Shown: piece after piece, positions 6,177 through 13,228 of the stretch | How the letters are laid out: every line of letters begins with the position of its first letter | How positions within the stretch are numbered: the stretch's first letter is position 1 | Source: DAOLCO01 sp964612555 | Lineage (GTDB): Bacteria > Bdellovibrionota_C > UBA2361 > SZUA-149 > DAOLCO01 | Assembly (NCBI GenBank): GCA_964612555.1 | Contig: CAZTBW010000016.1 | Location: 1 to 19,499, forward strand | Length of the DNA stretch: 19,499 nt | Reading direction: 5' to 3' | Position numbers and translations under genes: made by a program | The notes under the pieces: generated by a model | Told to the model about the DNA's origin: nothing | What the model saw: only the letters and a program-made list of their open reading frames with translations | Databases searched by the model: none

Positions 6177-8993
6177 CTACAAACCTGGAATTTGAACAAT
6201 AAAGTCAAAAGAATTGCTTTTTGTAGGTTTAATTCGTACCAGCTCGACTGAGGGTTTTCCTGTGTTCTGACTTTGGACCTCAATAAGACCGTACGTATTA
6301 ATTGAAGTTCCATAGGTTTGAGTTTCATGTAAAGGAAGCTCTATAAGGTGGCGGGGTTCAAGTTGGTAGTATCCCTCAAAAAGTGGTCCGGCATCCCGAC
6401 CGGATAAGGGATATATGCGAACGGTGTACAACGAAGCGGTATCAGAACTATTTGCAATACGTAACCAGTTATACATTCCCAGAAACAGATTGTACGATGT
6501 GCGAACAATAGGTGAAACTGCTTTGGAAGGAACTGCCACATACACCGACTGTAAGGAACCTGATGCAAAATCCCGGGTATAGAACATTGACTGGACCAGT
6601 AACCCATCACTTGCCTGATGAGGATACACTGAGACGGAAGCCGCACGATTACTCATGAAATTTTTAACTGGCAGGTGATATGTTTGTCTTGGTTGCAGAT
6701 CAAAAGTAAGAGGTATCGGATAACTTGTAGCGCCTGATGTGATATCAAATTCTATCGTGGCAGATATTTTTCGATCGCTTACATTTGTAAACTCAAGCCA
6801 GTTCTCGGTCATGTTATTATCAGCAACATATAACTCTCGCTTCATACCTTGACGAAGCGATCCAGTCACGGGAACTGCAAAAGTAAAGCGTTCACCTCCA
6901 CCGGAAGAACCATAGCGAGTTATGTACGCAAGATATCTCGCATGTGGGTCAAGAGCCTCGATTTCATGAAATCCTACTTTGTTCGATCCGGCAATACCAT
7001 GTCCTCCGTCTACATCGAGACGCTCACCTGGTTGCAGAAAGTACGTATTTCGAGCAAGCAACCGCCCATCCTCGGCATAGGTTGAAACAAGAAACCCTTT
7101 TTTTGGAGCAATAAAATCTATTGAATCTGAAAAATCTAGATTAATAAGCGTTATCCACTGAGCAACCAGTCCCGACATTTCAACAGGATTTCTACTGGGA
7201 GAAAAGGTATTGAAGGGTAGATGGGAGACTCCTCTTAGAGGGTTTGTTGCAGGGATGGGAAAAGCAAACTCATAGTCGCCAAAGACATTTCGGTTAACTG
7301 ATGAAGCATGAGTGCGGTAGAAAACGGTTTGTGCTCGTATGTCACCTGAAAAATCAAGTTGTACCATGCCATATTGATCAGGCTGGAAAAAAGAAAAACC
7401 ATTAAGGATGATATCTCGTTGTTCTCCTGCTGCTAGTGAAAAAGTAATCTGCTCGTGCCCGATACGTAAAGTAAGTTCCTCCCGGGTTGTCCCGAGGTTT
7501 GTTACTTCGAGAATGTTTATCATGTCAAGATAACTATTCCATGGAAGATATGCAGGGGAGAGTAGTTTTGCCGAACATTCATCCGGGATTCCGTTAGTAT
7601 TCTCATCCGGGCTGAATGGTTGAAGTTTATTCCATAAAACTGATACACGCGAAGTATTGGGTTTGCCTGTGATACCCCCTGCAAATGAGCCCACTACATC
7701 TGGAAGTCCACTACCATCAAGATCGGCAAATACATAGCCTGCCCAACTTGTCGCAACGAGATATCCTCCGGAATTACCAAAACGCACTCTATGTACTTCA
7801 CCGAAATATCCATCCCCATTATTGACAAACAGTACCAGGTTTTCCTGAATATGGGTTGTTCCTCCAGGACCACCGGTATTTGAAAGTCTCACACTGCGAA
7901 GTGCAACATCCACATCTCCGTCATTATCAAAATCGGCAAAATACATATCAGGAGCTAATGTTAAAGACCCCCCAAATGGTGGATTAAATTGATTGCCAGT
8001 AGCGACCTGAGTAAAAGAACGACGAAGCATAAGAGATTTCTCAAATGAGAAATCTCCACTGCCGTTACCTGGAGCTACTATGATATCAGCCTGAAGTCGC
8101 GTTGTATTCTGGTGAGAATACAATAAATCAAGGAAACCATCTCCATCCACATCTACCACAGCAATGTTTGTTTCTGGTTTAAGATCCTCAGGAAATAATC
8201 CCATATCCAAAGGAGTGAGAACCGCACCACCAAGAAACACCTGATACGATGTTTTGGAGTAGATAATAATATCGCTTATTCCATCGCCATTTATATCTGC
8301 CGGAAAAGCTCCTGTTATTGATGTTACATCAGTCACAATAGGCAATTCTGGATTCAAAATACCATCCGTTGACTGAATAAATCGGGTAATGGTGCTGTTA
8401 CTAGTCGAAGTTATTTGAAGAAGGTCATCTCTTCCGTCTCCGTTAAAATCACCACCAAAGAGCATTCCGGCACTTCCACCACTTACAAAAGCTCCGGGAA
8501 GAAATGAGCCGTTACCATCGTTTCCAAAAACCAGCAGACTGTTACCAACTGCGGGAGCTACGACAATATCGACTGCATCATCCCCTCCAAGATCAAGTAC
8601 CGCTATCGTGCTTATTTCCGTCCCTGCATCAAAAGTGACAGGCGGTTGTAATGTTCCTGCCATGTTTTTAAGAAGGACTACTTCAGATCCTTTGTGCCCT
8701 AGAATGTCGACATCCGTATCATTATCAACATCAGCCGCATGAAATGAACTTTCGAAGGCAAAATACTCATCATCAGCAAGCATATCGGTTATCGTACCGA
8801 AACCTTGTCCTCCCTGTTGTAAATCACATACATCAGGTACGAGATTTCCATTACAGTCCGGAGCCCCATCGGTAATTTGTTGTAAATACATCTGCCGATC
8901 ACTGCAATCAAAATCCGCCCAGGTTTTTGAAGGAAGAAAGAGATTTGTAAATATCAAGAGAAGTGATGGTACTACAGAAACATTAAACTTCAT
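6177..8993 (-). CDS. Large secreted FG-GAP/VCBS repeat protein
   Basis: A 938-aa exported protein. A signal peptide ends near TWA-D; it is followed by DCNGNLVPDVCDL, a motif also common in planctomycete exported proteins. About residues 70-445 hold at least seven FG-GAP/VCBS-type calcium-binding repeats (DFNGDGRDD, DINGDGISD, DVDGDGFLD, DFDNDGDVD, DLDGSGLPD), expected to fold as a beta-propeller. DENTNGIPDEC marks the boundary (about 465). The last 460 residues are tandem beta-sandwich modules, including FSLAAGEQRDI and RTSYNLFLGMYNWLRIAN (about 831), related to the 982-aa and 254-aa proteins in this window. ATG 8993, with GGTG 8 nt upstream, is preferred to GTG 9002. It converges on the SDR pseudogene. 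The role is probably at the cell surface or in secretion; the ligand is unknown. Confidence 0.82.
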   Translation of the reverse strand: MKFNVSVVPSLLLIFTNLFLPSKTWADFDCSDRQMYLQQITDGAPDCNGNLVPDVCDLQQGGQGFGTITDMLADDEYFAFESSFHAADVDNDTDVDILGHKGSEVVLLKNMAGTLQPPVTFDAGTEISTIAVLDLGGDDAVDIVVAPAVGNSLLVFGNDGNGSFLPGAFVSGGSAGMLFGGDFNGDGRDDLLQITSTSNSTITRFIQSTDGILNPELPIVTDVTSITGAFPADINGDGISDIIIYSKTSYQVFLGGAVLTPLDMGLFPEDLKPETNIAVVDVDGDGFLDLLYSHQNTTRLQADIIVAPGNGSGDFSFEKSLMLRRSFTQVATGNQFNPPFGGSLTLAPDMYFADFDNDGDVDVALRSVRLSNTGGPGGTTHIQENLVLFVNNGDGYFGEVHRVRFGNSGGYLVATSWAGYVFADLDGSGLPDVVGSFAGGITGKPNTSRVSVLWNKLQPFSPDENTNGIPDECSAKLLSPAYLPWNSYLDMINILEVTNLGTTREELTLRIGHEQITFSLAAGEQRDIILNGFSFFQPDQYGMVQLDFSGDIRAQTVFYRTHASSVNRNVFGDYEFAFPIPATNPLRGVSHLPFNTFSPSRNPVEMSGLVAQWITLINLDFSDSIDFIAPKKGFLVSTYAEDGRLLARNTYFLQPGERLDVDGGHGIAGSNKVGFHEIEALDPHARYLAYITRYGSSGGGERFTFAVPVTGSLRQGMKRELYVADNNMTENWLEFTNVSDRKISATIEFDITSGATSYPIPLTFDLQPRQTYHLPVKNFMSNRAASVSVYPHQASDGLLVQSMFYTRDFASGSLQSVYVAVPSKAVSPIVRTSYNLFLGMYNWLRIANSSDTASLYTVRIYPLSGRDAGPLFEGYYQLEPRHLIELPLHETQTYGTSINTYGLIEVQSQNTGKPSVELVRIKPTKSNSFDFIVQIPGL

Positions 8994-9118
8994 AAGAGTC
9001 ACCGTTATGTACGAACCCTGGATAAATTATCAAGAAAATTTATTAAGGACATAAGTATCCCAAAATAAGATAGTAACAGCAAAAAATGTACAACTGGTTG
9101 AATTCATTGTTGTTCTCA

Positions 9119-9158
9119 GCCCTGTTGGACAGTCGTTACAGTTTGCGTTAGTCAGGGC
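9119..9158. other. Weak stem-loop upstream of the AAA+ gene
   Basis: GCCCTG (9119-9124) and CAGGGC (9153-9158) can pair around a 28-nt loop. It lies in the 229-bp divergent gap between the FG-GAP gene and the ATPase gene, where I see no convincing promoter. A regulatory role is only possible. Confidence 0.2.
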
Positions 9159-9222
9159 GGGGGTGAGTTTACTTTGAATATTATTGTCGTCTTTACCCAT
9201 TAATAGCACATATTATTTTTAC

Positions 9223-10422
9223 ATGAAGAAAAACAAAATACAGTTACCGAAAAACCTTGGTCATGGCACCCCCGTAAAAATAAATCCGGAAACCAAATAT
9301 TTTCGTGGTTCTCATTCTGAAGTAAGTTTTTCAATCGGAATTTATTTTACTACCACGTATGAAGTTATACCTTCAGTTATTTATATATACAGAACATATA
9401 CAGAAGATATAATAGATTTTCTTCGTAATGAAGGGCAGCTCTTATCGGAGTTCGTTGAAATACCTTCCATCACGCCGGAACCAGAGCGGATATACTCAGA
9501 AGTAGATTATTATATGTTAGATGAAAGAAGTGGGGAGGGTAGTTATAAGGGCAATTTTTTATATAAAGATTGTGTTATCCGTCTTGAACAAACAATATCA
9601 CGTAAACATAAGCAAGTTGAAACAGCCCCAAAACTTTTCAATATGGAACTATACTACAGACCCGGTACTCAACCGCCAGTAGAAGATTTTGATCAGTTTT
9701 TACATGATGAAGTGTATAATAGTATGATTCATGCCATCATCCGTGATCAACATGGTACGATTTCTTTCGAACCCTTTGAAATGGAAGTAATGGAAGATTT
9801 CTGTATTGAAAAATATTACAAGGAAAACTTCAAATCTGTTCATGAGCATATTGTAAGCTCATTACAAAAGAATGAATCGGGACTTTATCTTTTACATGGA
9901 GAACCGGGTACTGGTAAAACGACTTATATCAAATTCCTCGCAACGCTTCTGAAAAGAGATATGATCTATGTACCTGTAGCTTTCATAGATTCATTGCTTG
10001 AACCATCATTTCTGCCCGCATTGTTAAAGAAACGACACAGTATCCTGATTATCGAGGATGCCGAAAGAGCACTATTGGCACGTGAGCCGGGAGATTCTTC
10101 TTCCGTTGTCTCTGCCATTCTTAATATCACTGATGGTCTCATGGGTAATGTATTTAATATTTCCATAATTGCCACTTACAATTCACAAAGACAACACATA
10201 GACAAAGCCTTGTTACGAAAAGGGAGACTTAAAGCTGAATATCAATTCGAAAAACTGCCCGTAGAACAGGCACAAAAAATTCTTGATGAACATGAAATTA
10301 ATTATCAGGCAATTGAACCTATGACACTGGCAGAAATATTCAATATCATGGAACCTGATAATCTGGTTACGAAGAATATGATAGAAGAAAAGAGAGTTGG
10401 ATTTGGTAGTGACAAGTGGTAA
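9223..10422 (+). CDS. BCS1-like AAA+ ATPase, IetA-like
   Basis: A 399-aa AAA+ ATPase (412 aa if TTG 9184 is used; neither start has a clear ribosome binding site). An N-terminal alpha/beta region of about 200 residues precedes the ATPase core. Walker A is GEPGTGKTT (226-234). Walker B is ILIIEDAE, with D279 and E281. Sensor 1 is IATYNS (N320), and RKGR (332-335) supplies arginine-finger candidates. The order and the RKGRL motif resemble the BCS1/M-AAA branch. ATPases of this type pair with a subtilase in the IetAS system, described on an Agrobacterium Ti plasmid as toxin-antitoxin-like and later listed among phage-defence genes. A subtilase fragment lies 1.1 kb downstream. The gene seems intact, but its last 36 codons are duplicated in inverse orientation at 11439-11546. 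Confidence 0.8.
   Translation: MKKNKIQLPKNLGHGTPVKINPETKYFRGSHSEVSFSIGIYFTTTYEVIPSVIYIYRTYTEDIIDFLRNEGQLLSEFVEIPSITPEPERIYSEVDYYMLDERSGEGSYKGNFLYKDCVIRLEQTISRKHKQVETAPKLFNMELYYRPGTQPPVEDFDQFLHDEVYNSMIHAIIRDQHGTISFEPFEMEVMEDFCIEKYYKENFKSVHEHIVSSLQKNESGLYLLHGEPGTGKTTYIKFLATLLKRDMIYVPVAFIDSLLEPSFLPALLKKRHSILIIEDAERALLAREPGDSSSVVSAILNITDGLMGNVFNISIIATYNSQRQHIDKALLRKGRLKAEYQFEKLPVEQAQKILDEHEINYQAIEPMTLAEIFNIMEPDNLVTKNMIEEKRVGFGSDKW
10314..10421 (+). repeat. Inverted repeat, left arm (3' end of the ATPase gene)
   Basis: This 108-bp arm is the last 36 codons of the AAA+ gene up to the second base of its stop codon. Its reverse complement occurs at 11439-11546 with 106 of 108 bases matching (mismatches at 10318 and 10325) and 96 consecutive identical bases (10326-10421). 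The arms enclose 1,017 bp holding the toxin-antitoxin pair. Confidence 0.97.
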
Positions 10423-10677
10423 GTGGTTTAAATCTGTAGTACGCTGAGCCATTGCGTTTTCTCCGGGCAGAAGCCTTTCTGAAGTGGAAGGGCTAATAAC
10501 AAAAAACATAATATAAACAATGATTTAATGTTCTCGCCATGTATCTGGAGAGTTTATTTGCTAACTATCCTGCTTTATCCGGCATAGTTGTTATTTATAT
10601 TATCTTTTTTGTTATCAGGATTTGATTACTACCCCCCTGGGGCAGATATTCCAGGAGCTACTTTAACTGACTCATCT

Positions 10678-10692
10678 AAACTTGAACTCGCA
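10678..10692 (+). repeat. 15-bp direct repeat, left copy
   Basis: AAACTTGAACTCGCA occurs here and, in the same orientation, at 12170-12184. The two copies bracket the toxin-antitoxin pair, the right inverted arm and the subtilase fragment. Short patches upstream (ATTCCAGGAG versus ATTCCAAGAG) are also similar, hinting at an older duplication. Confidence 0.55.
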
Positions 10693-10762
10693 ATCATAAA
10701 ATTCCCCCACTCTCTGCACCGTGTGCATATTTTTATCGATAATGGATAGAGAAAAATGTAAC

Positions 10763-10792
10763 TTGACACAGGCGCAAACTATAGTTTACAAT
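10763..10792 (+). promoter_or_regulatory. Promoter and palindromic operator of the toxin-antitoxin pair
   Basis: TTGACA (10763-10768) and TACAAT (10787-10792), 18 bp apart, form a good sigma70-like promoter. A perfect 12-bp palindrome, AAACTATAGTTT (10776-10787), fills the spacer and touches the -10, as expected for an operator bound by a dimeric antitoxin. If this promoter is used, the message begins near 10799, favouring the internal ATG 10826 as the toxin start. Confidence 0.6.
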
Positions 10793-11131
10793 ATGATTTA
10801 TGAAATAAAAAAGAGAAGATTAACCATGCTCGAAACCAACGACGGGAAAATTCCCTTCCTTGAATGGATGAATGGTCTTAATGACAAATACCTTGAAAGG
10901 TCTGTCGATGCCCGACTTACACGGGTTGAAAATGGAAACTTTGGAGATCATAAACCTGTTGGGAATGGCGTATATGAACTAAGAATTCCCAAAGGTTCAG
11001 GATTACGTATTTACTATGCTCTGGAAGAGGATAGCATGATAATTTTGATTGGTGGTGGAAATAAAAGTTCTCAAACAAGTGATATTAAAAAAGCACACGA
11101 CCTCTGGGAGGAGTATCTTTATGCCAACTAA
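10793..11131 (+). CDS. RelE/ParE-superfamily toxin, HI1419 type (TIGR02683)
   Basis: A 112-aa addiction-module killer protein. The family signature is clear: PFLEWMNGL, then GNFGDHKPVGNGVYELRIPKGSGLRIYY, where the loop after GNxGDxKPVGxGVxELRI is diagnostic (split here: GNFGDHKPVG, NGVYELRI, GLRIYY), and finally ILIGGGNKSSQTSDIKKA. Members are small RelE/ParE-like toxins encoded ahead of their antitoxin; whether this one cuts mRNA or acts otherwise is not visible. The start is uncertain. ATG 10793 supplies a YEI strand seen in some relatives, whereas ATG 10826 (101 aa) fits the promoter and a purine-rich site better. Its last 11 nt overlap the antitoxin gene, indicating translational coupling. 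Confidence 0.87.
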   Translation: MIYEIKKRRLTMLETNDGKIPFLEWMNGLNDKYLERSVDARLTRVENGNFGDHKPVGNGVYELRIPKGSGLRIYYALEEDSMIILIGGGNKSSQTSDIKKAHDLWEEYLYAN

Positions 11132-11420
11132 ACCATACGAACCATATCTTTTAAAGAAACTCGCAAACCCAGAGTATGCTGTTGAATATCTCTCTGAGGT
11201 ACTTGAGAATGAATCTCTGGAAGCATTTATGATCGCTTTGAAACACGTGATAGATGCCCGGGAAGAAAATATAACGGCACTTGCCGAAAACTGTGGTATC
11301 ACCAGGCAAGGTCTTTACAAACTTTTATCCGAAGATGGCAACCCACGCCTTTCAACACTTCATCAACTTCTTAATTCACTTGGTATGAAAATAAAAATAA
11401 CTGGCAATATCGCTGCTTAG
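11121..11420 (+). CDS. HTH antitoxin, HI1420 type (TIGR02684)
   Basis: A 99-aa antitoxin partner. The N-terminal part (YLLKKLANPEYAVEYLSEVL) matches the HI1420-type antidote family. It is followed by a HTH (about 50-75) with ENCGITRQGLYKLLSEDGNP and a STLHQLLNSLGMKIKI tail, both typical of the family. ATG 11121 is fixed by a strong GGGAGGAG ribosome binding site (11106-11113) with 7-nt spacing inside the toxin gene. It probably neutralises the toxin by direct binding and represses the operon at the palindrome 10776-10787. No terminator is visible before the inverted-repeat arm 18 nt downstream. Confidence 0.9.
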   Translation: MPTKPYEPYLLKKLANPEYAVEYLSEVLENESLEAFMIALKHVIDAREENITALAENCGITRQGLYKLLSEDGNPRLSTLHQLLNSLGMKIKITGNIAA

Positions 11421-11438
11421 AAGGTAACAAAATGCATC

Positions 11439-11546
11439 TACCACTTGTCACTACCAAATCCAACTCTCTTTTCTTCTATCATATTCTTCGTAACCAGATT
11501 ATCAGGTTCCATGATATTGAATATTTCTGCCAGTATCATAGCTTCA
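11439..11546 (-). repeat. Inverted repeat, right arm (copy of the ATPase gene end)
   Basis: Reverse-complement copy of 10314-10421, so on the minus strand it reads the last 36 codons of the AAA+ gene with two substitutions (Pro to Ala and Thr to Ile). Homology stops at 11546, exactly where the subtilase reading begins on the plus strand. Nothing upstream of the arm on the minus strand continues the ATPase. Confidence 0.97.
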
Positions 11547-12119
11547 GAGTCACTGACAGCTCAGGGAGTACCTGTTTACTTAGGTGCCGGAAACAGTGGG
11601 GACACCTCCATCAATGCTTACCTATTTGCGGATGGAGTAGAAGTGGTGTCATCCACAAATGCAAAAGGCTATTTATCTTTATTTTCAGGAAAGAACATAT
11701 CAGATGTTGTACTTAAAGATGAAGAACTGAAAGAATTCATTGCAACCTACAAACAAAAGTATGAAGATAGGACACCTGATAGCCTATTAAGAATTTTTTC
11801 ACAAAAAAACGATACTCTTAGAGATCTTGAGAACCCACTTGAGAATAAGCTTATACCACTAAGAGATTTTTTAACCGGGATGGGTTATCAAAGTGAAGAA
11901 GTGGATATGGAAGTAAATAGTCGTGCAAACTATATCCACTTTAGCGGACTTCTATTTGATTCTGATGATAAAGGATTGGTGTATCATACAGAAGACGGTT
12001 CAAATACTCCTGGTGTGTCTAGTATTTCAGGAACTTCTTTTTCTGCCCCAAGAGCATTAGCTCGTGACATCAAACAAAAAATGGAAAACCAAGTGCAACC
12101 AGCATCACCCCATAACTAA
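11547..12119 (+). pseudogene. Subtilase (peptidase S8) C-terminal remnant, IetS-like
   Basis: The last 190 residues of a subtilisin-like protease. VPVYLGAGNSG carries the oxyanion-hole Asn, and SSISGTSFSAPRA near the C-terminus carries the catalytic Ser. About 120 residues, some Lys/Glu-rich, separate them. The N-terminal part with catalytic Asp and His is absent: upstream of 11547 the DNA is the inverted copy of the ATPase gene end. An open frame runs back to TTG 11445 through that copy, but those residues are a by-product of the junction. Without Asp and His it cannot be a protease. Its pairing with the AAA+ gene suggests the ancestral order ATPase-subtilase, as in IetAS. Confidence 0.82.
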
Positions 12120-12169
12120 AATCACTGTTGAAATATTTTCTCATAAGGATTCCAAGAGTTGTCTATACA

Positions 12170-12184
12170 AAACTTGAACTCGCA
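12170..12184 (+). repeat. 15-bp direct repeat, right copy
   Basis: Exact copy of AAACTTGAACTCGCA at 10678-10692, 51 bp after the stop of the subtilase remnant. It could mark the outer edge of the inserted or rearranged segment. Confidence 0.55.
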
Positions 12185-12248
12185 GAACTTGCGATCTTTC
12201 AGATCACTTCAAAATGAAAAATTAGAATGTGACCATTCCATTCCATTA

Positions 12249-13013
12249 TTATTTAGGTTTTACCGCCTCAGTCGCAGTAATTCTGAGCTGGTTACCTTCT
12301 ATTGTATATTTCGAAAGGTTTGCTCGTAATGACCCGGGTGCTCCGTTGTGATTTATAATAATGGTTCCAAAGGTGTCAGATGCCCCTGCAATATCATGGA
12401 TACCGACATCTCTTCGTTCTCCAGGTGCAAGTGAGAACTGAAAAGTGTTAATCGCTGCTCCTGTATAATTTTTGATATGTACTACGAGAGCGATTGGAAC
12501 ATCATTTATGAATTGACTATTGCTTGGGCTATCAAGATTGATAACTTCAAGAAAATTAACCGGATTTGCCGCAACAACAGTGTTAAAACTTCCATACATA
12601 GTTGTTTCTTCACATTCAATTGACCCGTATGTATCGTTAGCACTGTTGTATCTATTTACATTTACAGTAACCGCAAGTGTAGTAAGAGTTGCTGCCGGTA
12701 CAAAAGCAAAAGCAGATTTGTCATATAAAGAGCTAAGAGGATTCAGGGATCGAAAATTAAATAAAGTAAGGTTTTGACTGGGAACACTAAAATCGAAGAT
12801 GTTTGTATAATTCGCTCCAATCCCCCTGCAATAATACGAATTGCTTTGTTTTACAGGCAAATAAATCTCAGTATTTCTCTCCCACAGAATATGATTTGTT
12901 CTCGGCTTTGCATAACTATGCCCTGTTGCAACAACGATTGATTCTCCGAAAACGGAAGTTACCGAAAATAGCGACAACAAACCAAACAAAAAGAAAACAG
13001 AAATTTTTTTCAT
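12249..13013 (-). CDS. Secreted beta-rich protein sharing a module with the two giant proteins
   Basis: A 254-aa exported protein with a clear signal peptide (MKKISVFFLFGLLSLFSV, cleavage near VFG-ES). The mature part is beta-rich and almost Cys-free. A C-terminal module containing FSLAPGERRDVGIHDI followed by DTFGTIIINH resembles FSLAAGEQRDIILNGF and QYGMVQLDF of the FG-GAP protein at 6177-8993. ATG 13013 is chosen over an upstream TTG (13037) because the signal peptide starts there directly and GAAG lies upstream. No enzymatic motif is visible. It is separated from the next minus-strand gene by 215 bp and may have its own promoter. Function unknown. Confidence 0.75.
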   Translation of the reverse strand: MKKISVFFLFGLLSLFSVTSVFGESIVVATGHSYAKPRTNHILWERNTEIYLPVKQSNSYYCRGIGANYTNIFDFSVPSQNLTLFNFRSLNPLSSLYDKSAFAFVPAATLTTLAVTVNVNRYNSANDTYGSIECEETTMYGSFNTVVAANPVNFLEVINLDSPSNSQFINDVPIALVVHIKNYTGAAINTFQFSLAPGERRDVGIHDIAGASDTFGTIIINHNGAPGSLRANLSKYTIEGNQLRITATEAVKPK

Positions 13014-13228
13014 ATGCTTCAAATGGAGTTTGTACAAGTTTTGGAGTAAGATTCAAAAACCACCCCTCAACATCGACCCTCATTCCCTAATACTTTAGTC
13101 TTTGATTCTTAACAATAACTTTTTCACCGGATACATCTCAGAACTCTTAGTTAAGCAGGATTTGTGCGGGAGAGGTTTATACGGAAGATATTTCATTATC
13201 TCCCGTCTCTTAATATTCCGAGAAAGTG

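Larger units (their letters stand above)
10423..10792. other. Non-coding gap after the ATPase gene
   Basis: About 370 bp without a convincing gene. It contains a compact hairpin, AGCCTTTCT (10472-10480) and GGAAGGGCT (10486-10494), with 9 pairs (two G-U) and a 5-nt loop, not followed by a T tract. It also holds the left copy of a 15-bp direct repeat (10678-10692) and the toxin promoter. A subtilase N-terminus would be expected here in an intact AAA/subtilase operon; I find no trace of it in any frame. Confidence 0.5.

Noticed and set aside
10213..10509. 98-codon minus-strand open frame across the ATPase gene end
   Set aside because: Antisense of the ATPase gene; its apparent similarity to the frame at 11432-11716 only reflects the inverted repeat.
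11445..11546. N-terminal extension of the subtilase remnant from TTG 11445
   Set aside because: These codons are the antisense of the copied ATPase gene end, so the apparent start is a junction artefact.
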